Shown here: positions 6,664-12,411 of the stretch, piece by piece
Numbering within the stretch: position 1 is the stretch's first letter
Layout: each line of letters begins with the position of its first letter
NCBI GenBank assembly: GCA_021442645.1
Contig: JABUSR010000178.1
Coordinates: forward strand, 1-12,411
DNA from: Ruminiclostridium sp.
GTDB taxonomy: Bacteria; Bacillota; Clostridia; Oscillospirales; Oscillospiraceae
Length of the DNA: 12,411 nt
Reading direction: 5' to 3'
Position numbers and translations under genes: made by a program
Notes under the pieces: generated by a model
Databases searched by the model: none
What the model saw: the letters and a program-made list of their open reading frames with translations, nothing else
Told to the model about the DNA's origin: nothing

Positions 6664-7291
6664 AAGTCAACTGCTCCTGTATGCTGTCACCGACCGATCC
6701 TGGACCGGCAGACAGACCCTGTTGGAGCAGATCGAAGACGCCCTGCGGGGTGGTGTGACATTTCTCCAGCTCCGGGAAAAGGATCTGGATCAGGAAGCCT
6801 TCCTGCGGGAGGCCATCCAAGTACGAGAGCTGTGCCGCCGATATCAGGTTTCCTTCATCATAAACGATAATGTTGAGGTAGCTCTGCGGAGCGGCGCCGA
6901 CGGCGTCCATGTGGGCATCGAGGACGCCCCCGTCGCCGAGATCCGCAAGGTGGCCGGCAGAGATTTTATCATCGGGGCCACGGCTAAGACTGTGACCCAG
7001 GCCAGGCTGGCAGAAGCAAGCGGAGCCGACTATCTGGGTGTGGGCGCAGTCTTCCCCTCCCCAACTAAGAAAAATGCTATCCGTATCACCAACGAACAGC
7101 TCAACGAGATCTGTTCCTCCGTCTCCATCCCGGCGGTGGCCATTGGCGGCATCACCCGGGAGAATATGGCGGAGCTGAAGGGAAGCCGCATCCACGGCGT
7201 GGCCGTGGTGTCTGCCCTTTTTGCTGCTGAGGATATCCGCCTGGCGGCAGAACAACTGAAACGGGAAGCCCTCAGCCTGGTCACAGGCTGA
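6650..7291 (+). CDS. thiE: Thiamine phosphate synthase ThiE
   Basis: A 213-residue TIM barrel that joins HMP-pyrophosphate to carboxythiazole phosphate, giving thiamine phosphate. It shows YAVTDRSW near the N-terminus, FLQLREKDLD, FIINDNVEVAL with the metal-binding Asn-Asp, DGVHVG, GATAKT, and GVGAVFPSPTKKNA, where the TKK loop is typical of ThiE. IPAVAIGGI then provides the phosphate loop. These set it apart from the adjacent TenI paralogue. GTG at 6650 is chosen because AGGTGA at 6639-6644 lies five bases upstream. An earlier in-frame GTG at 6641 would add three residues but has poor spacing. The gene overlaps the tenI end by 14 bases. Its stop codon lies within the right arm of a perfect hairpin. 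Confidence 0.94.
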   Translation: MAIRKSQLLLYAVTDRSWTGRQTLLEQIEDALRGGVTFLQLREKDLDQEAFLREAIQVRELCRRYQVSFIINDNVEVALRSGADGVHVGIEDAPVAEIRKVAGRDFIIGATAKTVTQARLAEASGADYLGVGAVFPSPTKKNAIRITNEQLNEICSSVSIPAVAIGGITRENMAELKGSRIHGVAVVSALFAAEDIRLAAEQLKREALSLVTG

Positions 7292-7295
7292 GTTT
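7271..7295 (+). terminator. Hairpin at the end of thiE, possible weak terminator or attenuator
   Basis: CTCAGCCTG (7271-7279) and CAGGCTGAG (7284-7292) form a perfect 9-bp GC-rich stem with a 4-base loop, followed by TTT only. The stem includes the thiE stop codon. The short T-tract argues for partial termination, RNA processing or 3'-end protection and against full termination. Confidence 0.5.
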
Positions 7296-7297
7296 CC

Positions 7298-7330
7298 AGC
7301 GGCAGATCGGGGGCACCACTTTCTGTCGCT
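7298..7330 (+). other. Second intercistronic hairpin before thiD
   Basis: AGCGGCAGA (7298-7306) pairs with TCTGTCGCT (7322-7330) in a 9-bp stem with one G-T pair and a 15-base loop. No T-tract follows, so it is not an intrinsic terminator. It sits five bases after the first hairpin in the only gap of the gene run larger than about 40 bp. No second THI-box and no convincing promoter were seen in this gap. Confidence 0.5.
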
Positions 7331-7368
7331 CTACAAAAATAATGCTGAAATTCGAAAGGAGTATTTGA

Positions 7369-8175
7369 ATGAAAAAAGCATTATCGATCGCTGGCAGTGA
7401 CTGCAGCGGAGGCGCCGGTATCCAGGCTGACATCAAGACCATGTCCGCCCATGGCATCTATGCCATGAGCGCGATTACAGCGTTGACAGCCCAAAATACG
7501 ACCGGCGTCACAGACATCTCAGAGGCAAGTCCTGCGTTTTTATCTGCGCAGCTGGACGCCGTGTTTTCCGATATCTTTCCCGATGCGGTGAAGGTCGGCA
7601 TGGTATCCAATACCGCTCTTATCGAGGTCATTGCCCAAAAGCTCCGGCAATACAAAGCACACCACATCGTGGTAGACCCTGTTATGGTCTCCACCTCCGG
7701 CAGCAAGCTGCTGAAGGACGAGGCCTTGGAGGCTCTGAAGACCCAGCTTCTGCCCCTGGCAGAGGTGGTGACCCCCAACATCCCGGAGGCCGAGATCCTC
7801 TCCGGTATGAAAATTAAAAGTCCCGAGGACATGGAGTCTGCCGCCGGGCTCATCAGCCAGCGGTACCACTGCGCGGTTCTCTGTAAAGGAGGCCACAACC
7901 TGAACGATGCCAACGACCTGCTCTGGAAGGACGGCGCCGGTCGGTGGTTCCGGGGTGAGCGGATCGACAACCCCAACACCCACGGCACCGGCTGTACCCT
8001 TTCCAGCGCCATTGCCTCCAACCTGGCCAAAGGGATGGATTTGGAGGAAGCCGTCCGCCGGGCCAAGGCTTACATCTCCGGTGCCCTAGCGGCCGGTTTG
8101 GACCTTGGGCAGGGCCGCGGGCCCATGAACCACCTGTTCGACCTGCGCAGCACGTTTGTTGAGGAGGTAGGCTGA
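7369..8175 (+). CDS. thiD: Hydroxymethylpyrimidine/phosphomethylpyrimidine kinase ThiD
   Basis: A 268-residue ribokinase-fold enzyme that phosphorylates HMP to HMP-P and then HMP-PP, the pyrimidine donor for ThiE. The opening ALSIAGSDCSGGAGIQADIKT is the ThiD signature for pyrimidine binding. VVDPVMVSTSG at about 101-111, the TPNIPEAEIL block, CKGGH and NTHGTGCTLSSA follow, with Cys209 as the catalytic residue of the anion hole. Length is normal for a single-domain ThiD, with no fused ThiE or TenA domain. The ATG is seven bases after a strong AAAGGAG (7355-7361). It opens the second half of the thiamine locus after a 77-bp gap. Pyridoxal kinase is an alternative name for distant homologues but is unlikely in this setting. 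Confidence 0.95.
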   Translation: MKKALSIAGSDCSGGAGIQADIKTMSAHGIYAMSAITALTAQNTTGVTDISEASPAFLSAQLDAVFSDIFPDAVKVGMVSNTALIEVIAQKLRQYKAHHIVVDPVMVSTSGSKLLKDEALEALKTQLLPLAEVVTPNIPEAEILSGMKIKSPEDMESAAGLISQRYHCAVLCKGGHNLNDANDLLWKDGAGRWFRGERIDNPNTHGTGCTLSSAIASNLAKGMDLEEAVRRAKAYISGALAAGLDLGQGRGPMNHLFDLRSTFVEEVG

Positions 8176-8176
8176 T

Positions 8177-8842
8177 ATGGGAAGCCCCTTCTCCGCCCGT
8201 CTCCGCGAAGCCGCTGCCCCCGTGTGGGAGGCCTGTTTAACGCATCCTTTTGTCACCGGCATCGGGGACGGTTCCCTGCCTGTGGAAAAGTTCCGGTACT
8301 TCATGCTGCAGGATTATCTCTACCTGTTTGACTACGCCCGGGTGTTCGCCCTGGGTGTGGTAAAGGCCCGTGAGCCCGCACTCATGCGGACCTTTGCCCA
8401 AAACGTGAATGCCATCCTGGACGGCGAAATGAACATCCACAGGGCCTATATGGCCCGTCTGGGCATCACAGAGGAGCAGGTCCTGCAGAGCAAGCCTGCC
8501 CTTGATAACCTCTCCTACACCAACTATATGCTCTCTGTGGCCCAAAACGGCGGGCCCATGGAAATCGTCTCCGCCATCCTGGCCTGTTCCTGGAGCTATG
8601 CGGAAATCGGTCAGGCCCTGGCCAAGCTGCCAGGTGCGGCAGAGCATCCCTTCTACGGCGAGTGGGTCCAGGGGTACTGCTCTACCGAATACACCGCCTG
8701 CAACCAGGCCCTCATTGACCTGATGGATCGGCTGGCTGCCGATGCAAACGCGGCACAGCTGGCCTATCTGACCGACATATTTGTGAACTGCAGCCGCTAC
8801 GAGCTGGGCTTCTGGGATATGTCCTGGGAGATGCGCCCATGA
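8177..8842 (+). CDS. tenA: Aminopyrimidine aminohydrolase TenA (thiaminase II)
   Basis: A 221-residue all-helical enzyme that hydrolyses aminomethyl-pyrimidine (a thiamine breakdown product) to HMP, and slowly cleaves thiamine. YFMLQDYLYLFDYARVFA contains Asp46, matching the Asp that binds the pyrimidine. LACSWSYAEIG contains Cys137, the expected nucleophile. SRYELGFWDMSW contains Glu209, matching the catalytic acid. All three key residues are present, so it belongs to the Cys-type TenA_C group and should be active. The ATG follows GAGGAGGT (8161-8168) by eight bases and is one base past the thiD stop. Its own stop codon overlaps the ABC ATPase start as ATGA. Placement between a pyrimidine kinase and an ABC transporter supports a salvage role. 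Confidence 0.95.
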   Translation: MGSPFSARLREAAAPVWEACLTHPFVTGIGDGSLPVEKFRYFMLQDYLYLFDYARVFALGVVKAREPALMRTFAQNVNAILDGEMNIHRAYMARLGITEEQVLQSKPALDNLSYTNYMLSVAQNGGPMEIVSAILACSWSYAEIGQALAKLPGAAEHPFYGEWVQGYCSTEYTACNQALIDLMDRLAADANAAQLAYLTDIFVNCSRYELGFWDMSWEMRP

Positions 8843-9600
8843 GTATTCTTGACTTTAATCAGGTCTGTTACCAATATCCCGGGGAGGACTTTCACATCAT
8901 CGACCAGCTCTCCTTTTCTGTGGAGCCCGGCTCCTTCCACTGCATGCTGGGGGTGAGCGGCTGCGGTAAGAGCACCATTTTCCGCATGATTAACGGTCTG
9001 CTCCCGCCCAAATCCGGCACCATCCGGGTAGGTGGGCAATCCATCGCAGTCCAGAAGCAGTACTGCGGCTATATGCCCCAGAAGGACATGCTATTCCCCT
9101 GGCGCACCGTAGGAGAAAACCTGGCTTTGCCCCTGGAGATCCGCCGCGGATTTTCCAAAAAGGAGCGGCGGGATCGTGCTGCCGCCGCCCTGGCAGAAGT
9201 TGGGCTGGAAGGCTGCATGGACAAGTTTCCAGTGGAGCTCTCCGGCGGTATGCGTCAGCGGGCTGCCTTTGCCCGGACCATGCTCACTGGGAGTGACCTT
9301 CTCCTCCTGGATGAGCCATTCTCTGCCCTGGACTTCCTCACTCGTATCTCCATGCAGGAGTGGCTGCTGGACCAGTGGCAGCGGCATAAGAAGACCATCC
9401 TCTTTATCACCCACGACGTGGAGGAGGCCCTGTTCCTCTCCTCCAGCGTGCTGGTGGTAGAGTCCACCCCCATCCGCACCCTTCGTGAGATCCCAGTCCC
9501 CCTGGACTACCCCCGGAACCGCCATGACCTGACCCGGCCTGAGATCGTAGAACTGCGGGAGGAACTGGTGACGCTGCTGAGAAAGCAGGTGAAGGAATGA
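8839..9600 (+). CDS. thiZ: ABC transporter ATP-binding protein, ThiZ-like (thiamine precursor uptake)
   Basis: A 253-residue ATPase of the nitrate/sulfonate/taurine-type importer family. Walker A GVSGCGKST is at 38-46, the Q-loop is in MPQKDMLFPW (Gln81), the signature LSGGMRQR is at 134-141, Walker B LLLLDE ends at Glu159, and the switch His192 lies in THDVEEA. All motifs are complete. By sequence alone it could be SsuB or TauB. The ThiZ assignment comes from the operon, where it lies between tenA and a permease and binding protein of the NMT1/THI5 type. The start overlaps the tenA stop (ATGA) and its own stop overlaps the permease start in the same way, indicating coupled translation of the transporter. 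Confidence 0.86.
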   Translation: MSILDFNQVCYQYPGEDFHIIDQLSFSVEPGSFHCMLGVSGCGKSTIFRMINGLLPPKSGTIRVGGQSIAVQKQYCGYMPQKDMLFPWRTVGENLALPLEIRRGFSKKERRDRAAAALAEVGLEGCMDKFPVELSGGMRQRAAFARTMLTGSDLLLLDEPFSALDFLTRISMQEWLLDQWQRHKKTILFITHDVEEALFLSSSVLVVESTPIRTLREIPVPLDYPRNRHDLTRPEIVELREELVTLLRKQVKE

Positions 9601-10352
9601 AAAAAGCCAACCGAAGCAATCTGCCCGCGCTGATTTTCCTCTTCTTTCTGCTGATCCTCTGGCAGTTCGGCGCCATGAAGGTGGACGCCGCCTACATCCT
9701 ACCCACGCCCATTCAGATTCTGCAGAAGTGCTGGGAGCTGCGGGTGGTTCTGCTGACTGTCCACCTCCCGGCCACCATGCTGGTAACCCTGGTGGGCCTG
9801 CTCCTCTCCCTGGTTCTTGGCCTGGGGCTGTCCATTCTCATGGACGCCAGCCCCTTCTGGCAGAAAGCCCTGTACCCGGTGGTTGTGGCCTCCCAGACCG
9901 TCCCCACTACCGCCATCGCCCCCCTTTTCGTGCTTTGGTTCGGCTATGGCATCTGGAGCAAGGTTCTTGTGACCGTCCTTATAACCTTCTTCCCCATTAC
10001 TATCACGGTGTATGACGGGCTGCAGTCGGCCAAGGTGGAGATGTCCGAGTTGCTGCTGACTTACGGGGCAAGTAAACGGGACATCTTCCTGAAAATCAAG
10101 GTGCCCTGCACCCTGCCCTATTTCTTCTCCGCCATCAAAATGGCCATCCCTATGAGCATCATCGGTGCCGCCATCGGTGAGTGGCTGGGCGCCCAGAGCG
10201 GCCTGGGCTATTTCTCCCGCCGTATGATGACCCAGCTGGACGGCGCCGGGGTCTTTGCCCCCATCCTGCTGCTATCCGTGGCGGCCATGTTGGCCGTGGC
10301 CATCATCTCCCTGATTGAAAAGCGTGTGGTGCGCTGGCGGGGTGAATTCTGA
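9597..10352 (+). CDS. thiX: ABC transporter permease, ThiX-like
   Basis: A 251-residue inner-membrane permease of the binding-protein-dependent family. Hydrophobic segments are visible at about 9-27, 59-82, 93-117, 121-138, 177-195 and 220-240, giving roughly six membrane passes. The cytoplasmic EAA-type loop lies at about 147-190, with LLTYGASKRDIFLKIKVP as its recognisable core, the contact site for the ATPase. GEWLGAQSGLGY near 194-205 is typical of the SsuC/ThiX group. The gene overlaps the ATPase by four bases. The substrate is inferred from TenA and the NMT1-type binding protein to be HMP, formylaminopyrimidine or a related thiamine fragment. Specificity cannot be read from the permease. 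Confidence 0.86.
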   Translation: MKKANRSNLPALIFLFFLLILWQFGAMKVDAAYILPTPIQILQKCWELRVVLLTVHLPATMLVTLVGLLLSLVLGLGLSILMDASPFWQKALYPVVVASQTVPTTAIAPLFVLWFGYGIWSKVLVTVLITFFPITITVYDGLQSAKVEMSELLLTYGASKRDIFLKIKVPCTLPYFFSAIKMAIPMSIIGAAIGEWLGAQSGLGYFSRRMMTQLDGAGVFAPILLLSVAAMLAVAIISLIEKRVVRWRGEF

Positions 10353-10388
10353 TAATCATCTGACTTCCATATAGAAAGGATCTTACCT

Positions 10389-11396
10389 ATGAAACGTTTA
10401 TTCTCTCTGTTTGTTATTTTCGCCCTGCTGCTGTGCGGCTGCGGCGGCACTGCCTCCACCGACGAGACCGATACCACCGGCGATGCGCTGCGCGAGCTGG
10501 ACGTGGTCCTAGACTGGTACCCCAACGCCCTCCACTCCTTCCTCTATGTGGCCATGGAGAAGGGCTATTTTGAGCAAGAGGGCCTGAATGTCAACATTCG
10601 CTTCCCCTCCAACGCCAACGATGCCATCTCCCTGGTGGCCGCTGGTCAGGCAGACATCGGCCTGTACTATCAGCAGGACATCATCCAGGCCCGTGCCGAC
10701 CAAAACGTCCCCGTAAAGTCCATCGGCGCCGTTGTCCAGGAGCCCCTGAATATTTTCCTCTCCCTGGCCGAAAAGAATATCAACTCCCCCGAAGACCTGA
10801 TCGGCAAGACCATTGGCTACGCCAGCACAGAGCTCTCCGAGGCACTGGTCCGCAGTGTGATGCAGTACGTGGGAGCTGATTATAGCGATGTGACCCTGGT
10901 CGACGTGGGCTTTGACCTGATGAGCTCCATGACCACCGGCAATGTGGATGCCACCATCGGATGCTTCATCAACCACGAGGTGCCCCAGATGGAGGAAGAG
11001 GGCTTTGACGTAAGCTGGTTCAACCTGGACGATTACGGCGTTCCCACCTATTACGAGGGCGTCTTCCTGGCCAACGACAAGATGATTAACGAGGAGAGCG
11101 ATGTCCTCAGTGCCTTCCTGCGGGCCTGTGCTAAGGGCTTCGCCGACATGAAGGCAGACCCCGAGGCCGCCCTGGCAACCCTCCTGGCCAACCAGAACGA
11201 GGAGAATTTCCCTCTGTCTGAGACGGTAGAGCGCAAGAGCATGGAGGCCCTCCTGCCCATGATGGAGAGCGCAGAGGCCGCCTTCCTGACCCAGACGGAC
11301 GCCTGTTGGCAGGAAAATATCGACTGGATGCTCTCCCAGGGGCTGATCCAAAACAGTGTCACCCCGGATGATGTCCGGGTGAATCTGGCGTATTGA
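10389..11396 (+). CDS. thiY: ABC transporter substrate-binding lipoprotein, ThiY/THI5-like (pyrimidine precursor)
   Basis: A 335-residue binding protein of the NMT1/THI5-like family. Residues 1-18 form a lipoprotein signal with a short basic start, a hydrophobic core and the lipobox-like LCGC, giving Cys18 as the anchor. A Ser/Thr/Asp-rich linker follows to about residue 35. VVLDWYPNALHSFLYVAMEKGYFEQEG (39-65) is the hallmark opening of ThiY-type proteins, and AAGQADIGLYY and IGKTIGYASTE are further family blocks. Bacterial relatives bind formylaminopyrimidine or HMP and feed TenA and ThiD. The exact ligand here is unproven. The ATG is eight bases after AAAGGA, 36 bp beyond the permease. It is the last gene of the thiamine locus and ends before a strong hairpin terminator. 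Confidence 0.88.
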   Translation: MKRLFSLFVIFALLLCGCGGTASTDETDTTGDALRELDVVLDWYPNALHSFLYVAMEKGYFEQEGLNVNIRFPSNANDAISLVAAGQADIGLYYQQDIIQARADQNVPVKSIGAVVQEPLNIFLSLAEKNINSPEDLIGKTIGYASTELSEALVRSVMQYVGADYSDVTLVDVGFDLMSSMTTGNVDATIGCFINHEVPQMEEEGFDVSWFNLDDYGVPTYYEGVFLANDKMINEESDVLSAFLRACAKGFADMKADPEAALATLLANQNEENFPLSETVERKSMEALLPMMESAEAAFLTQTDACWQENIDWMLSQGLIQNSVTPDDVRVNLAY

Positions 11397-11426
11397 TCCC
11401 ATCGATACCCATATACAAAGACAAAC

Positions 11427-11458
11427 CAGCGGCGCGGAGACGTTTCTCCGCGCCGCTG
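11427..11458. terminator. Strong hairpin between convergent thiY and the deformylase-like gene
   Basis: A perfect 14-bp GC-rich stem, CAGCGGCGCGGAGA (11427-11440) with its complement at 11445-11458, and a 4-base loop. The plus strand continues ATTTATT and the minus strand continues GTTTGTC, so the T-tracts are modest. The long stem and its place between two convergent genes support a bidirectional terminator ending the thiamine locus. Confidence 0.8.
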
Positions 11459-11468
11459 ATTTATTCAC

Positions 11469-11879
11469 TCAAATTAAAATGCCGTTGCAGTGGTCGATCT
11501 CGTGCTGGATAATCTGAGCCGCCCAGCCGGTATAGGTCTTAAACCGGGTCTGGAAGGCCTCGTTCTTGTATTTTACCTTGATGGAGCGGTAGCGAATGGC
11601 CTTCCTCCGCCCCTCCAGGGACAGGCACCCCTCCTCGGCCTCGTAACGGTCAGACTGCTTTACGATCTCCGGGTTGTACATGACCATATAGGTCCCCTCG
11701 TTATCAAAGACGATAATCCGCTTGGAGATGCCGATCATGTTGGCCGCCATCCCCACACAGCCCTCTGCATGGGCGGCCAGGGTGTCCAGCAGATCCCGAC
11801 CTACCTGCAGGTCCGCCTCTGTGGCGGGTTCCGACGGTATGGCCAGAAAAATCGGATCCTTCATAATTTCCTGCACCAA
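11469..11879 (-). CDS. Peptide deformylase-like protein, divergent motif 1
   Basis: A 136-residue metalloprotein of the polypeptide deformylase family, which removes the formyl group from the initiator methionine of new proteins. Motif 2 is EGCLS (83-87, metal ligand Cys85) and motif 3 is QHEIDH (125-130, metal ligands His126 and His130, catalytic Glu127). Motif 1 reads CVGMAANM (41-48) where classical enzymes have GxGxAAxQ, so the first Gly and the oxyanion-hole Gln are replaced, the latter by Met48. I recall similar divergent paralogues in Clostridia, so this is probably a second, specialised or low-activity deformylase. The start is TTG at 11879-11877, seven bases after GAGGTGG on the minus strand. 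GTG at 11876 or ATG at 11864 are alternatives. No fmt gene is adjacent. Confidence 0.85.
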   Translation of the reverse strand: MVQEIMKDPIFLAIPSEPATEADLQVGRDLLDTLAAHAEGCVGMAANMIGISKRIIVFDNEGTYMVMYNPEIVKQSDRYEAEEGCLSLEGRRKAIRYRSIKVKYKNEAFQTRFKTYTGWAAQIIQHEIDHCNGILI

Positions 11880-11933
11880 AGCTGCGCCACCTCATTTCCT
11901 CCAAATCAGGAAACCCATAGGGATTCCTCCCCT

Positions 11934-11961
11934 ATTATACTGCGAACCCGGCCAAATGCAA
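11934..11961 (-). promoter_or_regulatory. Promoter of the deformylase-like gene
   Basis: On the minus strand TTGCAT (11961-11956) and consensus TATAAT (11939-11934) are separated by 16 bp. RNA would start near 11927, about 48 bases before the TTG start. An inverted repeat ATAGGG (11917-11922)/CCCTAT (11930-11935) overlaps the last two bases of the -10 and the start site, and may be an operator or leader hairpin. Confidence 0.6.
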
Positions 11962-12000
11962 CCGGAAGATCTGCCCTGCAACACAGTAGTGATAAATTCC

Positions 12001-12029
12001 TTGACAGGAAGGGATGGTTGGATTACCCT
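12001..12029 (+). promoter_or_regulatory. Possible promoter for the small membrane protein gene
   Basis: A perfect -35 TTGACA (12001-12006) is followed after 17 bp by TACCCT (12024-12029), which keeps only the T, A and final T of the -10. It lies about 100 bases ahead of the ATG at 12129. Apart from this and the deformylase promoter I see nothing else definable in 11905-12128. Confidence 0.35.
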
Positions 12030-12128
12030 GAGTACAGTAATATCAGCATTCCCGGAACGACGGGCTTGCTATGAAACCAAACAAGTCAGAAAACGTAACG
12101 ACCTATCTGATTCCAGGGGAGGTAGCAA

Positions 12129-12365
12129 ATGTATTCTACAGAAAAGGAACGATGGGAACGGTATTGGGAACTCCCGGAAGACGAGATGGAAAAGGATCTG
12201 GAGTACGTGCTCGAGCAGAGGCTCCACGCGAAACCAGTCTACTGGGAGGAAGTACGCAAGCAGCAACGAAAAGATGAGATTAAGGATTGGGTTTATACGT
12301 TGCTGGAAATTATCATGACCGCAGTAGCCCTTGCGGGAATCATACTCGGGTCGTGGGTATACTGA
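12129..12365 (+). CDS. Small membrane-anchored protein, unrecognised
   Basis: A 78-residue protein I do not recognise. Residues 1-53 are strongly charged (many Glu, Lys, Arg, Trp) and probably helical. Residues 55-77 form one hydrophobic segment rich in Ile, Leu, Ala and Val, so it is likely a single-pass protein with a cytoplasmic N-terminal domain and the C-terminus at or in the membrane. Coding is supported by a strong Shine-Dalgarno, GGAGGT at 12118-12123 five bases before the ATG, and by an intrinsic terminator four bases after the stop. It sits alone after the deformylase-like gene, on the opposite strand. Codon use is visibly less GC-rich than in the thiamine genes. No function is proposed. 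Confidence 0.7.
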   Translation: MYSTEKERWERYWELPEDEMEKDLEYVLEQRLHAKPVYWEEVRKQQRKDEIKDWVYTLLEIIMTAVALAGIILGSWVY

Positions 12366-12368
12366 CAA

Positions 12369-12401
12369 AGAGGCGTAGCCATGCTGCGCCTCTCTATTTT
12401 T
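12369..12401 (+). terminator. Rho-independent terminator after the small membrane protein gene
   Basis: AGAGGCGTAGC (12369-12379) pairs with GCTGCGCCTCT (12383-12393), an 11-bp stem with one T-G pair and a CAT triloop, followed by a TTTTT tract at 12397-12401. It starts just after the stop codon at 12363-12365 and supports that gene being a real transcription unit. Confidence 0.88.
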
Positions 12402-12411
12402 ACCCTTCCCA

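Noticed and set aside
7292..7368. A second TPP riboswitch or promoter ahead of thiD
   Set aside because: None of the GGCTGAGA or ACCTGA blocks occurs there, and no -35/-10 pair with acceptable spacing was found.
8839..11396. Sulfonate/taurine importer (SsuABC/TauABC) as the identity of the ABC genes
   Set aside because: The ATPase and permease alone would allow it, but the binding protein begins with the DWYPNxxH block of THI5/ThiY proteins and the genes overlap tenA.
10509..11468. A 319-residue open frame on the minus strand across thiY
   Set aside because: It is antisense to a clear binding-protein gene and crosses the strong terminator hairpin.
12071..12277. A 68-residue plus-strand frame starting MKPNKSENVTTYLIPGE
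   Set aside because: No Shine-Dalgarno precedes the ATG. Its second half is the Arg/Gly-rich shadow of the 12129-12365 gene. A short upstream peptide cannot be fully excluded.

Overview
The window looks like chromosome of a moderately GC-rich anaerobic Gram-positive bacterium, most likely a gut Clostridia member (Oscillospiraceae-like). That placement is inference. It rests on strong Shine-Dalgarno sequences, sigma-A-type promoters, rho-independent terminators, lipoprotein signal peptides, an oxygen-sensitive radical-SAM ThiH in place of the aerobic glycine oxidase ThiO, a terminator-type TPP riboswitch, and several GTG/TTG starts.

Layout. (1) 57-923 (+): a lipoprotein non-specific nuclease of the EndA/NucA-like group with a small Cys/His C-terminal motif. 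(2) 979-1824 (-): a PHP-domain phosphoesterase, convergent with the nuclease across a shared bidirectional hairpin terminator. (3) 1940-2935 (+): an amidohydrolase-2 protein resembling aromatic acid decarboxylases, divergent from the PHP gene and apparently fired from a promoter whose -10 element overlaps that of the PHP gene. (4) 2960-11396 (+): a thiamine locus of eleven genes. It begins with a promoter and a TPP riboswitch ending in a terminator, then thiS-thiF-thiG-thiH-tenI-thiE packed with little or no spacing. After a 77-bp gap holding two hairpins come thiD-tenA-ABC ATPase-permease-binding lipoprotein (ThiZ-ThiX-ThiY-like). (5) 11469-11879 (-): a divergent peptide deformylase-like gene facing the thiamine locus across a strong 14-bp hairpin. 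(6) 12129-12365 (+): a small unrecognised membrane-anchored protein with its own terminator.

How the genes work together. ThiF adenylates the ThiS C-terminus so that it can carry sulfur. ThiH cleaves tyrosine to dehydroglycine. ThiG joins both to deoxyxylulose phosphate to make the thiazole, and TenI aromatises it. The ABC transporter and TenA supply pyrimidine from breakdown products of thiamine. ThiD phosphorylates the pyrimidine to HMP-PP, and ThiE couples it to the thiazole phosphate. No thiC (de novo pyrimidine), thiM (thiazole salvage kinase) or thiL (final phosphorylation) lies in the window. The local unit therefore makes thiazole de novo but appears equipped to import or salvage pyrimidine.

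I found no CRISPR array, tRNA, rRNA, insertion sequence or attachment site. I did not identify a wholly new system. The best leads are the overlapping divergent promoters, the tandem hairpins in the middle of the thiamine locus, the deformylase-like protein lacking the motif-1 glutamine, and the unassigned small membrane protein.
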